A stretch of DNA of 64,000 nt. Source: Boswellia sacra. Taxonomy: Eukaryota; Streptophyta; Magnoliopsida; Sapindales; Burseraceae. Positions 34,510 to 46,719 of this stretch are shown here, in pieces (position 1 is the stretch's first letter; every line of letters starts with the position of its first letter). The notes beneath the pieces were generated by a model. It did not search any database. It saw only the letters and a list, made by a program, of their open reading frames with translations, and had not been told where the DNA came from. Position numbers and translations under genes: made by a program. Location: contig SNVD02008776.1 in the NCBI GenBank assembly GCA_013180625.2, positions 186,001 to 250,000 on the forward strand, given 5' to 3'.

Positions 34510-37445
34510 TTTACTTTATAAGATCATGGTTTTCCTATTTCATAAAGATGAATGATTTGTCTTAGACTCTTAGTTATTGCAGTGGCAACTTCAAGTAGGA
34601 AAACTAGTGCAATTAATTTGCATTGAACATGACCTCTATGAGATTTAATTAAGATATTAAAAACTATTATATAAATTAAATCTTTTAGGCATTAGTAAGA
34701 AAATACTCTTAATCTTGAGTGAGTAATAAATTTATATTCGTGTCTTTTTTTTTTTTTTAGCTATCATGGAATGAGATTCTATTAAAGTCAAAACGTTTAT
34801 AGTTTAGAAATATAAGATTATGAGTTATAGGAATATATATTCATAATATAAAATCTATAACTTCTATTGGAGAGAATGATATCCCTTATAGTTGATTTTG
34901 GTACTTGGTTATTAAATCTTAGGCTTGAGTATCCTTAATAAAGAGTTTATTAAGAATTAAAATTTATTTGTGAATTATTTCACAAGTATATAGGCGTATA
35001 ATACTTGTGAAATAATTCACGAATAAAAATACAATACATTGAATAATTAATATCAAATAGATAGACATAACAAAACTTTTATTTCTTTTCCTTATATACC
35101 TCTTACCACTTTCCCTTTTTTTCTCTCTTAATTTATCAACTTCATCTCTCATTTGCACGTCAACTTCATCTCCAGTCTCCCTATGTTTTACTTTAAATTA
35201 AATTAGTCATATCATCCTATCACTTTTAAACACCAATATTAAAAAAGATATGGATTTAGAGTTCTAAATAAGATAAAAGGAAAATATTGATTAGCATTGA
35301 CATTTTTTTAATAATTCCTCAAAGTTAAGAACTGTGATGATATGAAAATATCATCATCATAATTATCTTTGTTCTTCATAAACAAAATTTAAACTAAAAT
35401 TATCCTTATAAAATGCATAAGAATTATGTCAACAAAGTGTAGAAAAAAAATATTGCAAGTGAAATTATGCTCTCCAAGTTGTATGGTTTATGACAAGAGT
35501 AAATATTCGGCCAACATCAAGGGGTTATTGGTAATAGTTGAATAAACATAGAAAACAAAGTTTAATTTAACTTTAAATCAACTATGACTTGATTTGTTAT
35601 AAAACGGTTTTGTAGAGGAAATAAACCCTAGATTTTGGTGGTTGAAACTTGAAAAGGAAGAAAATTAATAGGTAAATAAATCTTAACATTTAATGATATA
35701 TGTATGATAAAATTGATATAGATTTTTATTTGATTCTGTTAGAATTATTTAACAACCAAATGATAAATCTTCTAATTTATAATTTTATCCTTACTAAATT
35801 AGAGGTGGAGTATTATGAGATAAAAAATAGGGTTGAATAGAACCAATTTTAAATTATAAGCTTCTTATAATAGTTGGGCTCAATTAATTACGAGATAATG
35901 AGAATTATGCTTAATTATTATAGCTAGAGTTTACATGAGCCCATTTGGTCTCCCAACCAGTTTAGAAGAGCAACTACACATTTATTGAGCATGTATTATT
36001 AAATAAAAGTTGGACTTAATTTCTAAGTGACTTGGAAGATGATTATTTAGGATATTAATTTATGAATAATGTTAATCTTACAAACTTTTTATACAAACTC
36101 TTGCATACAAACTGATATATTATAAGGTGATTAGATTAATAAATATATAAAATTTGTTCATTTATTGAATGATGTAATAGTTCGTATACATAAGTTTGTA
36201 CACAGAGTCAGAGTTTATAAGAGCAGTAGTACTTTTAATTTATTAATTAGATGATCATGCATATATTTTTTTTTTTGAGTCAATAGGACCAGTGATAATT
36301 ATGATCCTATATCAATTGGGATTCTAATAAAATATCTCTATTTGAAGAATTAGGAATTCGAACATTTACTTCTCTAATAATGAGGACCTGCGTTTATTTT
36401 TGGCAAAGAAACCAAGACAAGAAAACGTGAGACAACAAGAAGAAAACGTGAACTTTAGCGAGAAACACATGAGATAATATAAAAGAACATTGGAGAGAAA
36501 ATAACATAGTTTTTCTAGATTGATACACACACACACACTAATTTCTTTTGTTTTTCTTGTAGATTTTAAGGTGCCCACATATCTATTTCTTTTATAGTGC
36601 ATTAGAGTCATAATTTGGAAGATCAAGTGGTCTGAAGCACTAAGTATGTGTTTTAATTATATAAATAATATCATGATGAGAAATTGACGATATGTTTTTA
36701 TTTGTACATCTACTAAATTTTTATTAAAAAATTTGTAACTGATAGTAAGAAGTGTAACACTACTACAAAATAAAAGGAAGGTACCAACGATATTTTTGAT
36801 ATTCTATAGATTGAGGATAACATGACAAGTAAAAGTTCTAAAAAAAGTCTAAAAATACAATGATAATTAATATGCATTCAATAATATAATTGCTAGAATA
36901 AAAGTTATGAGTTAGCAGAATAATTACTACTTAATAACACCCTCAATTAGATTCTTAGTAACCAATATAAATACTCTTTATATAAAGGATAATTTCAATA
37001 AGTACTTTAGAATTTTGGCTTAATTTTAACTAGAGAATGACAATACGTTTTTAATCAATTATTTCCCTAAACTTGTTCATTTTTTTATCAATCATACCCT
37101 TAAAAATGATGATTTAAGGGATGAAAATGATGATATTTATATAAGTTCAGGAGTGTGATTGATTAAAAATGTATAGTCATTCTCCGGTTGAAATTTAGCC
37201 AAAACTCGAGCTTACATATTGAAATTATCTTCTTTTTATATACTTAAGCAAATGGATATTTTAACACAAATTTTTTATGTAATAGATTGGCACAAATTTA
37301 TGACCTTGATATCACCAAATTGAATGGATGAGATTGAATGCAAAAAAGATGCATTTAATGCTACTAGCTCACTAATCATATCAATCATTAGATTTTGTAG
37401 ATCAATAGTTACAATTTTATCTAGTTTTAAATCAAAAAAATCAAA
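34510..37445. other. AT-rich decayed repeat region
   Basis: Continuation of the old copia remnant, too degraded to translate. Holds one MITE (36065-36235), a short CA run (36527-36538) and T-runs. No gene seen. Confidence 0.6.
36065..36235. mobile_element. MITE-like element (TTACAAACT family)
   Basis: Left ATGTTAATCTTACAAACTTT then ATACAAACTCTTGCATACAA; right ACATAAGTTTGTACACAGAG then TTATAAGAGCAGTAGTA. About 170 bp, non-coding; related to 10733-10933 and 20440-20695. Confidence 0.6.
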
Positions 37446-37682
37446 AGATCCATTCCCAATATTTAAATTAAAACTAATTTGACGGGCAACTTAAGGCAAG
37501 AATTGTTTTTCTGATGCTTATACTTGAAATGTGTTAGGGAAGCCACCAAAATGGCTTGGGTGGCCATGACCACTTCATGAGGCACATACCAAGAAGGGAG
37601 TCTAAGAGAGCGTAAAGAGAAAATATCGAGTAAGAGCTTAGAGATTATTTCTAAGAGAGGAATATTAGATCCATTCCCAATA
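37446..37682. mobile_element. 205-bp insertion flanked by a 16-bp direct repeat
   Basis: AGATCCATTCCCAATA occurs at 37446-37461 and again at 37667-37682, with 205 bp between. A perfect 16-bp flanking repeat is what target-primed retrotransposition (SINE or LINE fragment, processed RNA) leaves. The insert contains a hairpin-like GCCACCAAAATGGCTTGGGT...GGCC block but no clear pol III boxes or poly-A. Identity unknown. Confidence 0.55.
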
Positions 37683-38308
37683 ATGTCATGTAATTTAATA
37701 TTTTTCATTTATTTTTATTTTTATCCGTCTAATAATATTTTATCAACTTTAATTATTAAAAGAATAGTTATAAATAAATTATAAGTATAATATTATCCTT
37801 TCTAACATATAGATATGCCAAAGTTTTATAATAAGAAGAACAGGTCTATATTCCAAAGATTAAACTCGACCGTAATTTTATTTTTTTCGTTGGTCCAAAC
37901 TTGACACTTTATGGACCATATCAAACCCCACCCATAATTGCATAGCTAGCCTCGAAAGCGACTGTGAATCCAAAAGTACGCTAGCGGAGTAGTTGCTAAA
38001 ATATGGACTCTTCTCGAAAACAAAGCTAACGGCTATTATGAGGCCCGTGATTTGGTGGGCTTGGATCAACAAAAGTGGTCAACTCTGTTCACATTCACAT
38101 CACATCCATCCCGAGTTGTTAGTTTCCATTTTTGTATCCTAGGTTAACTTAACGCTACGCTATCTTTCGTCATCATCATCATCTTAATCCTTATCCACCC
38201 CCACTGCTGCTCTTCCACTTCCAGGTTGGTAAATCTTCATGCCCTCTTCTTCATCTCATCTAAAACGCATCATCTGATCTGATTATGATTATCACAGTTT
38301 GAGTAACA

Positions 38309-40205
38309 ATGCAAGGCGCCATCCACTCCTTCCTTTCCCACGGGAGCTTGTTTAAAGCTGCTGTCTTGCAACGCGTCCGGGTGGTGAATCCAGTGCTGAG
38401 GCCGCTTGTGTTCTCGCGATTTGAGTCTGTGTCGTCTGCCCGGATAGAGGAGCATGGATTCGAAAGCACTACCATTTCGGATATTCTGAAAGCTAAAGGG
38501 AAAAGCGCTGATGGGTCTTGGCTTTGGTGCACTACTGATGACTCTGTTTATGATGCTGTCAAGTCGGTAAGCTGCTCTTGCTTTGATGACGGCTGTTTTC
38601 TTTTCTTTTGTTCAAGATTGAGAATGATAAATATTATATTTGGCTTTATTTTGTTTGTAGATGACACAGCATAATGTTGGAGCCTTGGTGGTGGTGAAGC
38701 CTGGAGAGCAAAACTCGATTGCGGGAATCATTACAGAGAGAGGTAAATATTTAAATCAATCATGTGATTGTACTTGTTGGATGTTTCATCACCCTTGGAG
38801 GGTTGTGATATTTGTTGATGATAAGTAAAATGTTTGGGGAACGCGCAAATCATTTTCTTATTTGTGGGATGGATCCATTCAGATGGGTAAATAAGGAAGA
38901 TGATTGTTACGCCCAAATAGATATATTGTATTGATTACTATATTTCTTTGGTATCAGATGGCTGATCCTTAAGCTAAAAGACGGCAGATAATTTTAGCCT
39001 TCAAACTAATTTCTCTCCCTCTCTTTCTTTTCTATTCTTTTCTATTCTTTTTTTAATTATTTTTCTTTACGTTTCTTAGCTGTTTTCAAAATATTGTAGT
39101 TTCTTTGATACATGTTTATCCGTCAGTTCCTACCAGAGACTACAGGGCCTTTTGTGTGGCTTAGCTTTTATATGGCTATGGTATTATATGCCAATGGTTG
39201 CGGCTGCAGTCGAGGAAGTGCATGGACAAGAAAGCAAGTAGAGACTGAAAAGGTTATGGGTCTATAAACTTGTCGAACACACATTGGCTGGAACTTACCG
39301 TTTAAAAACGACTTACAAGGGAAGGGTGGTCAAGTGCTTATAAGCCCGATTTCAGAGATTTAACTTAGCTATGTGGTTTTTTAACTGTATCAGAGCTGAG
39401 CATCTGAGTGATTAACTCATTGTATTGCTTTGCAGTTTTCTGACTGCAACATATCTTGATTTATGTTTTCATGTTTGTGACCTTTGTTTTAAAGCTTTTG
39501 AGAATGATGGCGTGTACAAGATGCAAAATATGTGACATTCCTTCTTATTGTTTTAGAACATGCATTTATATTTTTTGTAAATTTGTGTGGTTCACATTCA
39601 TTATTTACATAATAATCTAACAACTATCAGCTGCTTACTACTCAACAAGCTTAATTCTTCTTCTTCTTTTGACAATTAAATTTCAGATTATCTCAGGAAA
39701 ATCATAGTGCAGGGAAGATCATCCAAGTCAACTAAGGTTGGAGACATCATGACTGAAGAGGTACTAACTAATCCTTAAGTAGGACATATATTTGGTTCTA
39801 CTTGTCGGTTTCATGTTGTGTGCAGATGAACATGTTTCTGCACATGCCTACTCATGCATTGCATACACGCTTTTATTGGTTGTTTGAACAATCAAATCAT
39901 CCGGTGGTTACAGAACAAGCTTATCACAGTAACACCCGACACGAAAGTCCTGCGAGCTATGCAATTGATGACAGGTACCATCCTGCAGCCCTTAAATATT
40001 TGCATTTACCTTTTGCTCAGTTCTTGTCCAGCGAAGGTAAATGTGAACCCTTTATTTGGCAGATAACCGCATTCGGCACATTCCAGTAATCGATGATAAG
40101 GGCATGATAGGCATGGTGTCCATTGGAGATGTTGTTCGTGCTGTGGTGAGCGAGCATCGCGAGGAGTTAAACCGCTTGAATGCTTTTATACAGGGAGGTT
40201 ACTAG
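38309..40205 (+). CDS. CBSX3: CBS domain-containing protein, CBSX3-type, mitochondrial
   Basis: Two-CBS-domain protein; in Arabidopsis CBSX3 is mitochondrial and activates o-type thioredoxin (established knowledge). Five exons: 38309-38566, 38661-38742, 39687-39760, 39914-39974, 40063-40205 (618 nt, 205 aa, matching the family length), all GT-AG. Residues 1-50 are rich in Ser, Arg and Ala with few acids, fitting a mitochondrial presequence. The first CBS domain covers about residues 65-143 (VYDAVKSMTQHNVGALVVVK, GIITERDYLRKIIVQGRSSK, VGDIMTEE). The second covers about residues 145-195 (LITVTPDTKVLRAMQLMTDN, RIRHIPVIDDKGMIGMVSIG, DVVRAVVSEH). The C-terminus is LNRLNAFIQGGY. No frame damage. 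An upstream CATCATCATCATC run (38169-38182) lies in the probable 5' UTR. Confidence 0.95.
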
Positions 40206-41566
40206 ATAATGACGACAATGATGGAATGTTGCAACCAACTCTTTGAACACTAATAAGGCAGGAGCTTGTAGATATGGTGTGTTGTGTGCATCTCCTGTCA
40301 TTTGGTTTTTTGTTTTTGCAGATGTCAATGTGCTGTGAGTTATAATAATAGCATGTGGACTAACAGGCTAATAACAAGGACTATAATTTTCTTGGCTGTT
40401 CTATCTTTATATCCTGTGCAAATAAGGAATGATTTTACATGGCACATAACTTATAAGGAATGATTTTATAGTAGCATCCCAAATTTCTCATCTCAAGTGG
40501 TGTGTTTTCCTTTGCTGCACTGGCATATAAATGATGAATTCATGTAGAAAATAACAGGACAATGTTATTTCGAATGGCACATAACTTGGATGAAAAATTT
40601 GGAATGTTATTTGGGATGTGTAGCATTATTCGGTAGATCGACGAGGACACACAACCGCTGCAAGGTAGTTTATTGTTAAAGATATGTTCGGAACATATTC
40701 TGGTTTTCTTAGTTTGATAAGAAAGTCTGAGGAGGCTCAGTGCACAATCAATAGAGGGACAAATTTTATATTTTCTGAAAGATTAATGCCATATTACTGC
40801 ATTGGAAGCAATTTTCTTTATTTTTTGTAAGTTCAGATGTCATAAAATTAAGAGACTAGGAACATATTATAAATCAATGTTAGAATTTGTGCATGTTGAT
40901 ATTATAAGTGTAAATCACTTTTATCTGTCTTTGATGTTTTATTAAATGATTTTTTTTCTCAGCATTTCAAGAAATAATAGTTTGCCGTTTCTTCACTCTT
41001 ACTTAACGGAAAAATCTAAATAAGAATTTGAGATTCCTCTTTTTATTCTTTTTAAATTGTGTAAGAATGATTTCTTTAATGTGTAAGAGAGAGATTTTAA
41101 AATATTTACTGAAAATTTTGCTATTAACTAATAATAAAAAAGGTTAGACTGTAGTTTCATAATATGTTGTAGGAGAATTAATCTATAATGAAAATTTGGG
41201 GAGATAACTGTAATCTGCCCATATGCTTTCTTTGACATACTATAGGTATATAATTAGTGAGTCATTGTTACCCTTTAGATCCGCATGATGTGATTATAAT
41301 AAGGGGAAAGTTAATTTGCATCCTTCAATTTTGTGAAAAATACAAGTAAAGCTATTGGTTTTACTTTAAAACAATTTTAGCTTAAACAAGCATCATTGCA
41401 TGGCCATTTGCACCCGTCGGAGACATGCTTTTCCAGGCACATGACATGATTGGCCATTGAACACATCGATGTTAAACATGCTGGTCAAATATACTATTGC
41501 AAAAATGGTTAAAGGTTGGCCGGAAAAAAAAAGGTCTAATTGCTTTTAACCTGTCTCAGAGGAAGA
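40206..41566. other. CBSX3 downstream region, AT-rich
   Basis: 3' UTR followed by AT-rich spacer. GGCACATAACTT occurs twice (about 40441 and 40576), with neighbouring words also repeated (AAGGAATGATTTTA). No gene seen. Confidence 0.55.
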
Positions 41567-41575
41567 AAAACAAAA

Positions 41576-42477
41576 GGGAAAATTGAGAAAATAGACAAAA
41601 TTAGGGATCTTAGTTGAAATTTAGACACATCCTCAAAAATTTTCATGTCATAGACATTTTTTTGACAAAAAGACTCAATTACCCTTATGTATTCAATTTT
41701 TTCTAAAGTCTTATTTCTCTCTCTTCAGACCACCGAAATTCATCTCCCTCTCTTCAGATTTGATTTAATTTATAGGGAATTTGAATTCGAGATTTAAGTT
41801 TCTGAAGGATTTGTGAACTTATTTAAGGATAAATCGAGTGTTATAATGTGATTTTTGTGGGTTAATGCGTATGAAAATCGATGAAACGAGTTGTGAATCC
41901 AGTATTATATCGCGAAGAAGAAGACACTCGACACTCGAAAACAACCTGTCGAGTCGTGTCGAGTTATGTAATGTCGAGTGTCGAGTGGTGAATGTCGAGT
42001 GTCGAGTGTTTATCGAGTGGTGAAATATCGTGTGTCGAGTGGTGAAATGTCGTGTGTCGAGTGTCGGATATTTGTCGAGTGTCGAGTGTTGAGTTGTGTC
42101 GGATACAAGGTGGTGTCGAGTGTCAAATTAATGTGTCCTCGAAAATGACTGTTATCGAGAATCCGACACGACTCGACACGGTTCGACACACACGTGTCGA
42201 GTTTCGAGTTGTGTCGGATGCAAATAATGTCGAGTGTCGAGTTGTGTCGGATGCAAGGAAGTGTCGAGTGTCGAGTGTCAAGAACTTTTAATTTTTTTTA
42301 ATCCCCATAGTTTGTAATTTGACAATTTCATCCCCGAAAAGAGTTGTGCTGGATGAAAGTAATTTCAAAGGGTATTTGAGTCTTTTTATCAAAAAAGTGT
42401 CTATGACATGAAAATTTTTCAGAATGTGTCCATTTTTCATGAGACCCCCTAATTTTATCTATTTTTTCAATTTTACC
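41576..42477. mobile_element. Mutator-like non-autonomous element B
   Basis: Left end GGGAAAATTGAGAAAATAGA and inverted right end GGTAAAATTGAAAAAATAGA, matching over about 110 bp including AAAATTTTCATGTCATAGAC. Flanked by imperfect 9-bp repeats AAAACAAAA (41567-41575) and AAAACAAGA (42478-42486). No transposase. The interior (41925-42285) is a GTCGAGTGTC array like that in element A. Confidence 0.8.
41925..42285 (+). repeat. GTCGAGTGTCGAG minisatellite in element B
   Basis: Irregular runs of GTGTCGAGT, GTCGAGTGTC, TTGTGTCGGATGCAA and GTGGTGAAATGTC, with an inverted patch (ACACGACTCGACACG, 42165-42180). ORFs on it are artefacts. Confidence 0.9.
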
Positions 42478-42486
42478 AAAACAAGA

Positions 42487-43942
42487 ACGAGAGCTCAACC
42501 GCAAATAACGAAACATAAAATGCTCTTGAAAAATCTTCCTATCTTATCCAGCTTGTTGCAGTATGCTATCCCTCTCTTGTTAGCCACAAATGTACCAGTA
42601 AAAACATAGACAAAAGATTCAAGTACCTCTGGGTCAAAGTCATCTACTTCTAGAACTTTACACACACACACACACACTCTCTTTGGATGATTCATGTCTA
42701 ATATCAGTGATTTTAAAAATTTGCACTCAACAAGTAATAATATTGGACTTCAATCATCAATGGATTACTTACTCTACCTTGATTTCATTGTTGGTTAATT
42801 CACCAGACCAATGAATAAACCAGACAACTTTCATTTTAGTTTTCACTGGAATACATTGAAAAAAGTATAGGTAAAATATTTTAGCCAAGTTGCATCAATG
42901 GCGAGAGAAAAAAAATGATTTTAATATTTTAAATTGGTCGGCTGTATTCGTAATCCACTGGTGTCCCCTACTCTAAATTATTAAACAATGAAAACCATAT
43001 ATTAAGCAATTATTGACTTTGTGATTATTTAGGACATTTCTGTGTCATGAAGGAAGCAGCGATTTAAGTTCGTCTGAAGCTCTTATTTATATGGAACTGA
43101 TGCTGCCACATACTCAGACCAAACAAAAGACTTAGGAGACAAATTTGAGCTTCTCTGCTTTCCACTGGAATCGTTTGCTCTCTTTCTGGGTCTCGACCTT
43201 ATACGACAAAACCACATGCAGAAACAATGAGTTTGATGTCATGTAAACTTAGCAGTAAGAAACTTTGCGCACAAAAATGAAAAACAAACTGAGAATTGAA
43301 ACATTTTGCATCATATATATCAGGATATACAATCATTATGGCAAAAAATCATCAAAGCCATAACTTACCTGATTTATTGTTATGCACCATTTTACTCTGA
43401 ATCTTCGTGTACTAGCCAAAACTGTTGATTCACTGGTTATGTCATCCAACTTTTTTATTGGCAGTGATTACTCATTAAGCACAACCATTTATGATATAAA
43501 TATTCATACACCAACCAACAAAAAGCCATATTCAACACAAAACAAAAGACAAGAACCAAAACAGAGACATTGCAGAGTTTAAGAGATGAAAGAGACAGTC
43601 AAATGTTTTAGCCCGGCAAACTGATCACATTTCATGCTTTATTAGAACTCACAAATTCTACAAAAGGCAAGTGGATTGCAGCCGATAAACCAGGCAAGTT
43701 TGACAAAACCATATTTTACAAGTTCAAAACTGCCTTCATAAAATATAAAAGAGAAAGAAAGAACCCACCATTGTGACATCTACCAGTTAAGGTTTCACTT
43801 TTAAGGTTTCACTTTTAGACAAATCATAAAGGGATTGTAGCAATATGCCTTCACATTTTGTAACTTCCTGCTTAGATATTAAAATCTACCCTTAAGGTTG
43901 TATACTGGAATTGCTTACGACTCTTATTGACTTTCATCGTGC
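42487..43942. other. Region downstream of the PPR remnant
   Basis: AT-rich. A CA microsatellite lies at about 42660-42678. A minus-strand stretch at 43136-43200 reads like a short coding tail (ESKRFQWKAEKLKF then stop) after a possible splice acceptor; it might be a 3' exon of the PPR locus or chance. Confidence 0.35.
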
Positions 43943-44099
43943 CTATTCTTTCTTCAACGCTTGAAGAGGAAATGATGGAAGCAAATTAGGACATTCACTA
44001 TACTTTTTATCCTTCGCAACCAAATCCATGACTCTAGAAATTGTATCATCAGGCATCGCATTTTTCCCATTCATTTTTTGAAGAAGTTCAACAACTTTA
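43943..44099 (-). pseudogene. 3' end of a pentatricopeptide-repeat (PPR) gene, truncated by a copia LTR
   Basis: The minus strand from 44099 reads KVVELLQKMNGKNAMPDDTI, then SRVMDLVAKDKKYSECPNLL, PSFPLQALKKE and TAG. This is the C-terminal end of a plant PPR protein of the Rf-like P class (organellar RNA processing). The reading frame is open up to the point where the copia LTR starts (44100), so the rest of the gene has been separated by at least 19.9 kb of insertions and is not in this window. Whether the upstream half survives is unknown. Confidence 0.75.
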
Positions 44100-44252
44100 C
44101 ATTAGGAATATGCCCTAAGTGTATGAATATTTTCTGTAATTTGTGAACATTAATAATAAATAAAGTTGTTGTTATTTATTTGTGCTCAAATATGATTGTA
44201 TCAGCAGCTAAAGGCTCTAGAGCTTATATATTTTAATATTGACAAAGCTCTA

Positions 44253-44607
44253 TGTTGATGCACGATTTCCAGAAGGTCGGAAAGCGGGTTGGAACTTGAA
44301 TTGTACGTTGAGTCCAATCCTGAAAGTCAAAGGTGCCGGCGAAAACCCTCCGACCCCCAAGTTAGCTTCTGGCACACCGAAATTTTGTAGGGGAATTTCC
44401 TAGAGAGAGAAGCTCTCAAAAGCAAAGAAAATTTAGAGAGATAAAGAATTTGGAAAAGTGTGCATATCTTGAGTAAAAATTTGGAGGGTTTATATAGGCA
44501 TCAGGAGGAGTAATTGTGGGACCCAGATAATAGGTAAATAACGGGCTTCAATAATGGGCTTACAGTTTTAGATTTAATTAAGGCCCAATTCTGTTATGGT
44601 CATAACA
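44253..44607 (-). repeat. 3' LTR of Tat element 2
   Basis: 355 bp on the left. Lacks about 26 bp near the GGTGCCGG block that the right LTR retains. Confidence 0.93.
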
Positions 44608-44627
44608 GTAGTCCCCCCAGGCCCAAG
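44608..44627 (-). other. Polypurine tract of Tat element 2
   Basis: Minus strand reads GGGCCTGGGGGGACTAC next to the LTR, the same as in element 1. From 44630 to 46080 there is AT-rich non-coding 3' region with no gene. Confidence 0.8.
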
Positions 44628-46084
44628 TCGACTAACGGGTCGACGTAGGGACTATTAAGTTATTCAGGGCTATAAATTAAATATTAGTAGAAGGCCCAAA
44701 AAGTGAGTTTTATCATACATATAAGTCTAACGTGACTTGAACCCTAGGTGGGTGTCACAGAGATGGAAATTATATAATTGACAAATGTTGAAGCGGACTT
44801 TCCATCTATATATATAAAATCTCTTTTAATTTTTTCAATATCCTTGCTGCTCGTCTTAGAATCCCTAGCGTGTCGACGTAAAGCAAGAAGTCAAAGTTGG
44901 GAGGCGATAAGACAGCCGCAACAAGGAACAAATTGCGTCTTGGAAGAGGCAAGTTTGGAAGGCTGCCGCGTGAGGTGTTCCAGAGAAACACAGTAGGAGG
45001 TAAAGTTTTCCTTCTCCCTTCTCTATTTAATGAATATTATTCAAAGATTACGACTTTGAGAAGAATGAAGACTAAATGCATGATTTGCTCAATATGCCTT
45101 TCTGAAAAGTTTTGAATATGCATGCATGGTCCACAAAGGTAGGATACATGGTTGCGGGACACATAGCATGTTGGTTTAAAAGCTTGAAAATTTTTTTTAT
45201 AGGTGGCCACTATGGAAATAAGGTGGCGACTAATTATATAATCCAAAGCATTGGAAATATACTTATACAAGTTTGAAAATACTTTATTGAACCAACATGG
45301 ACCAAAGCCTATGTAATAGAGATATTCACATGCTTTATATTATAAAATATATACAAAAGTGGGTTGGTAATGAATGAATTGAGGCACTTTAGCATAATGA
45401 GAATATATTAATCGTGCAAGCATGTGGCATGAGTTTTAATATTGTATGAAGCATACCTATTATAATATAGGAAGACAAACCTTTGCGTCATGATACCAGG
45501 TGCAATAATCATGTTCCATTAAACAAATACATATGCATGCCAGGAGACTTTGTGTTGGGTTGCGTAGTGAGCTAGTTAATCTTAAAAAAGAAAATTTTTT
45601 TTGTCCATATAGAACATGTGAGAGATATAAACGGTGAGCACGTAGAAGTTAAGGTGGCATGCAGTGTATTATATGTGAAATAGGAAGCCCATGGGAAGCC
45701 TTTAAAACCATTTCGAAGTCAATTAAAATACACAAAATCGTGCTGAAACTACGAACTAGAAAAGCTTACCAAAATTGGAAACTTGCTAGAGTCCCTATAT
45801 CATCAGACTTGTGAACATACGTATTGCTTTAAGCATGGTGGAGATAATGGCTGTTTTAGATTGTGAGTAAGTCTGGGCATCATTGGCTGCGAAAGAGCAC
45901 GAGGGAGACTTAGAAACATGAGAAGTAATTGGAGAGGTTACCAGAGCGTGTCTCTCCAGCTAGGAGAGTGTTGAAAGCGTCAACGCTGCATGAGGAAGGT
46001 GAGAAGGAAAGATAGTTGGGTAGGAAGTAAGAAGATAGGGCCGAATAACGTGCAAAGGGTGAGTATGCGGGTAAGAGTGAGTGT

Positions 46085-46230
46085 GTGAAGGCCGAGCTCG
46101 CGAGGGGCGAGCTGCATGTGAAGGCCAAGCTCGCGAGGGGTGAGCTGCATGCGAAGGCCGAACTCGCGATGGGCGAGCTGCATGCGAAGGCCGAGCTCGA
46201 GATGGGCGAGCTGCATGCGAAGGGAGAACT
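46085..46230 (+). repeat. 33-bp GC-rich tandem repeat in Tat 2
   Basis: Units of GCCGAGCTCGCGAGGGGCGA followed by GCTGCATGTGAAG, about 4.4 copies 33 bp apart, so an 11-codon frame stays open on the plus strand. The inverted counterpart is at 6670-6990 in Tat 1. Confidence 0.9.
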
Positions 46231-46261
46231 ATGTGAGAAATTGTCTCTTCGTCATTTTCAG

Positions 46262-46510
46262 CTGTAGGGGTCTTTCTGCAAGTTTTGAAAACTTCATTTT
46301 TAGTTGTAGGGGTCTTTCTACAAGTTTTGAAAACTTCATTTTTAGTTGCAGGGGTCTTTCTGCAAGTTTCAAAAACTATGAACTTGGGTCATTATGCAAG
46401 TTTTGAAAACTATGAATAGGGGTCATTCTGTAAGTTTCGAAAACTATGAACAGGAGTCATTTTGCAAGTTTTGAAAACTATGAACATGGGTCATTTTGCA
46501 AGTTTCGAAA
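46262..46510 (+). repeat. 34/42-bp tandem repeats in Tat 2
   Basis: Reverse-complement form of the Tat 1 array: AGGGGTCTTTCTGCAAGTTT with TGAAAACTTCATTTTTAGTT units of 42 bp, then shorter AACTATGAAYAKGRGTCATT units of about 34 bp. Confidence 0.88.
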
Positions 46511-46719
46511 ACTTGCACGTCTCCCCTAAAATTTTCGAACTTGTTGACCTTTTTTTTTTCTTTTTTTTAAGGACCAGCTATATATTTTTGGTCAAGGACT
46601 AACTTGGTATTTTTCAAGGGCGAAAAATATTTTTCAAGGGCTATTTTAAAAAGTTTTCAATGTAGTCCCTTAGCATTTCTTTTCTCTCATCTCTTCCCTT
46701 CCTTAGTAGACTTGGTTTG

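Noticed and set aside
34220..34555. 111-codon ORF
   Set aside because: Lies in the Athila 3' LTR and its flank; not conserved as a protein in the 5' LTR copy because of run-length changes.
42052..42291. 79-codon ORF with repeated CRVS words
   Set aside because: Translation of the GTCGAGTGTC minisatellite in element B.
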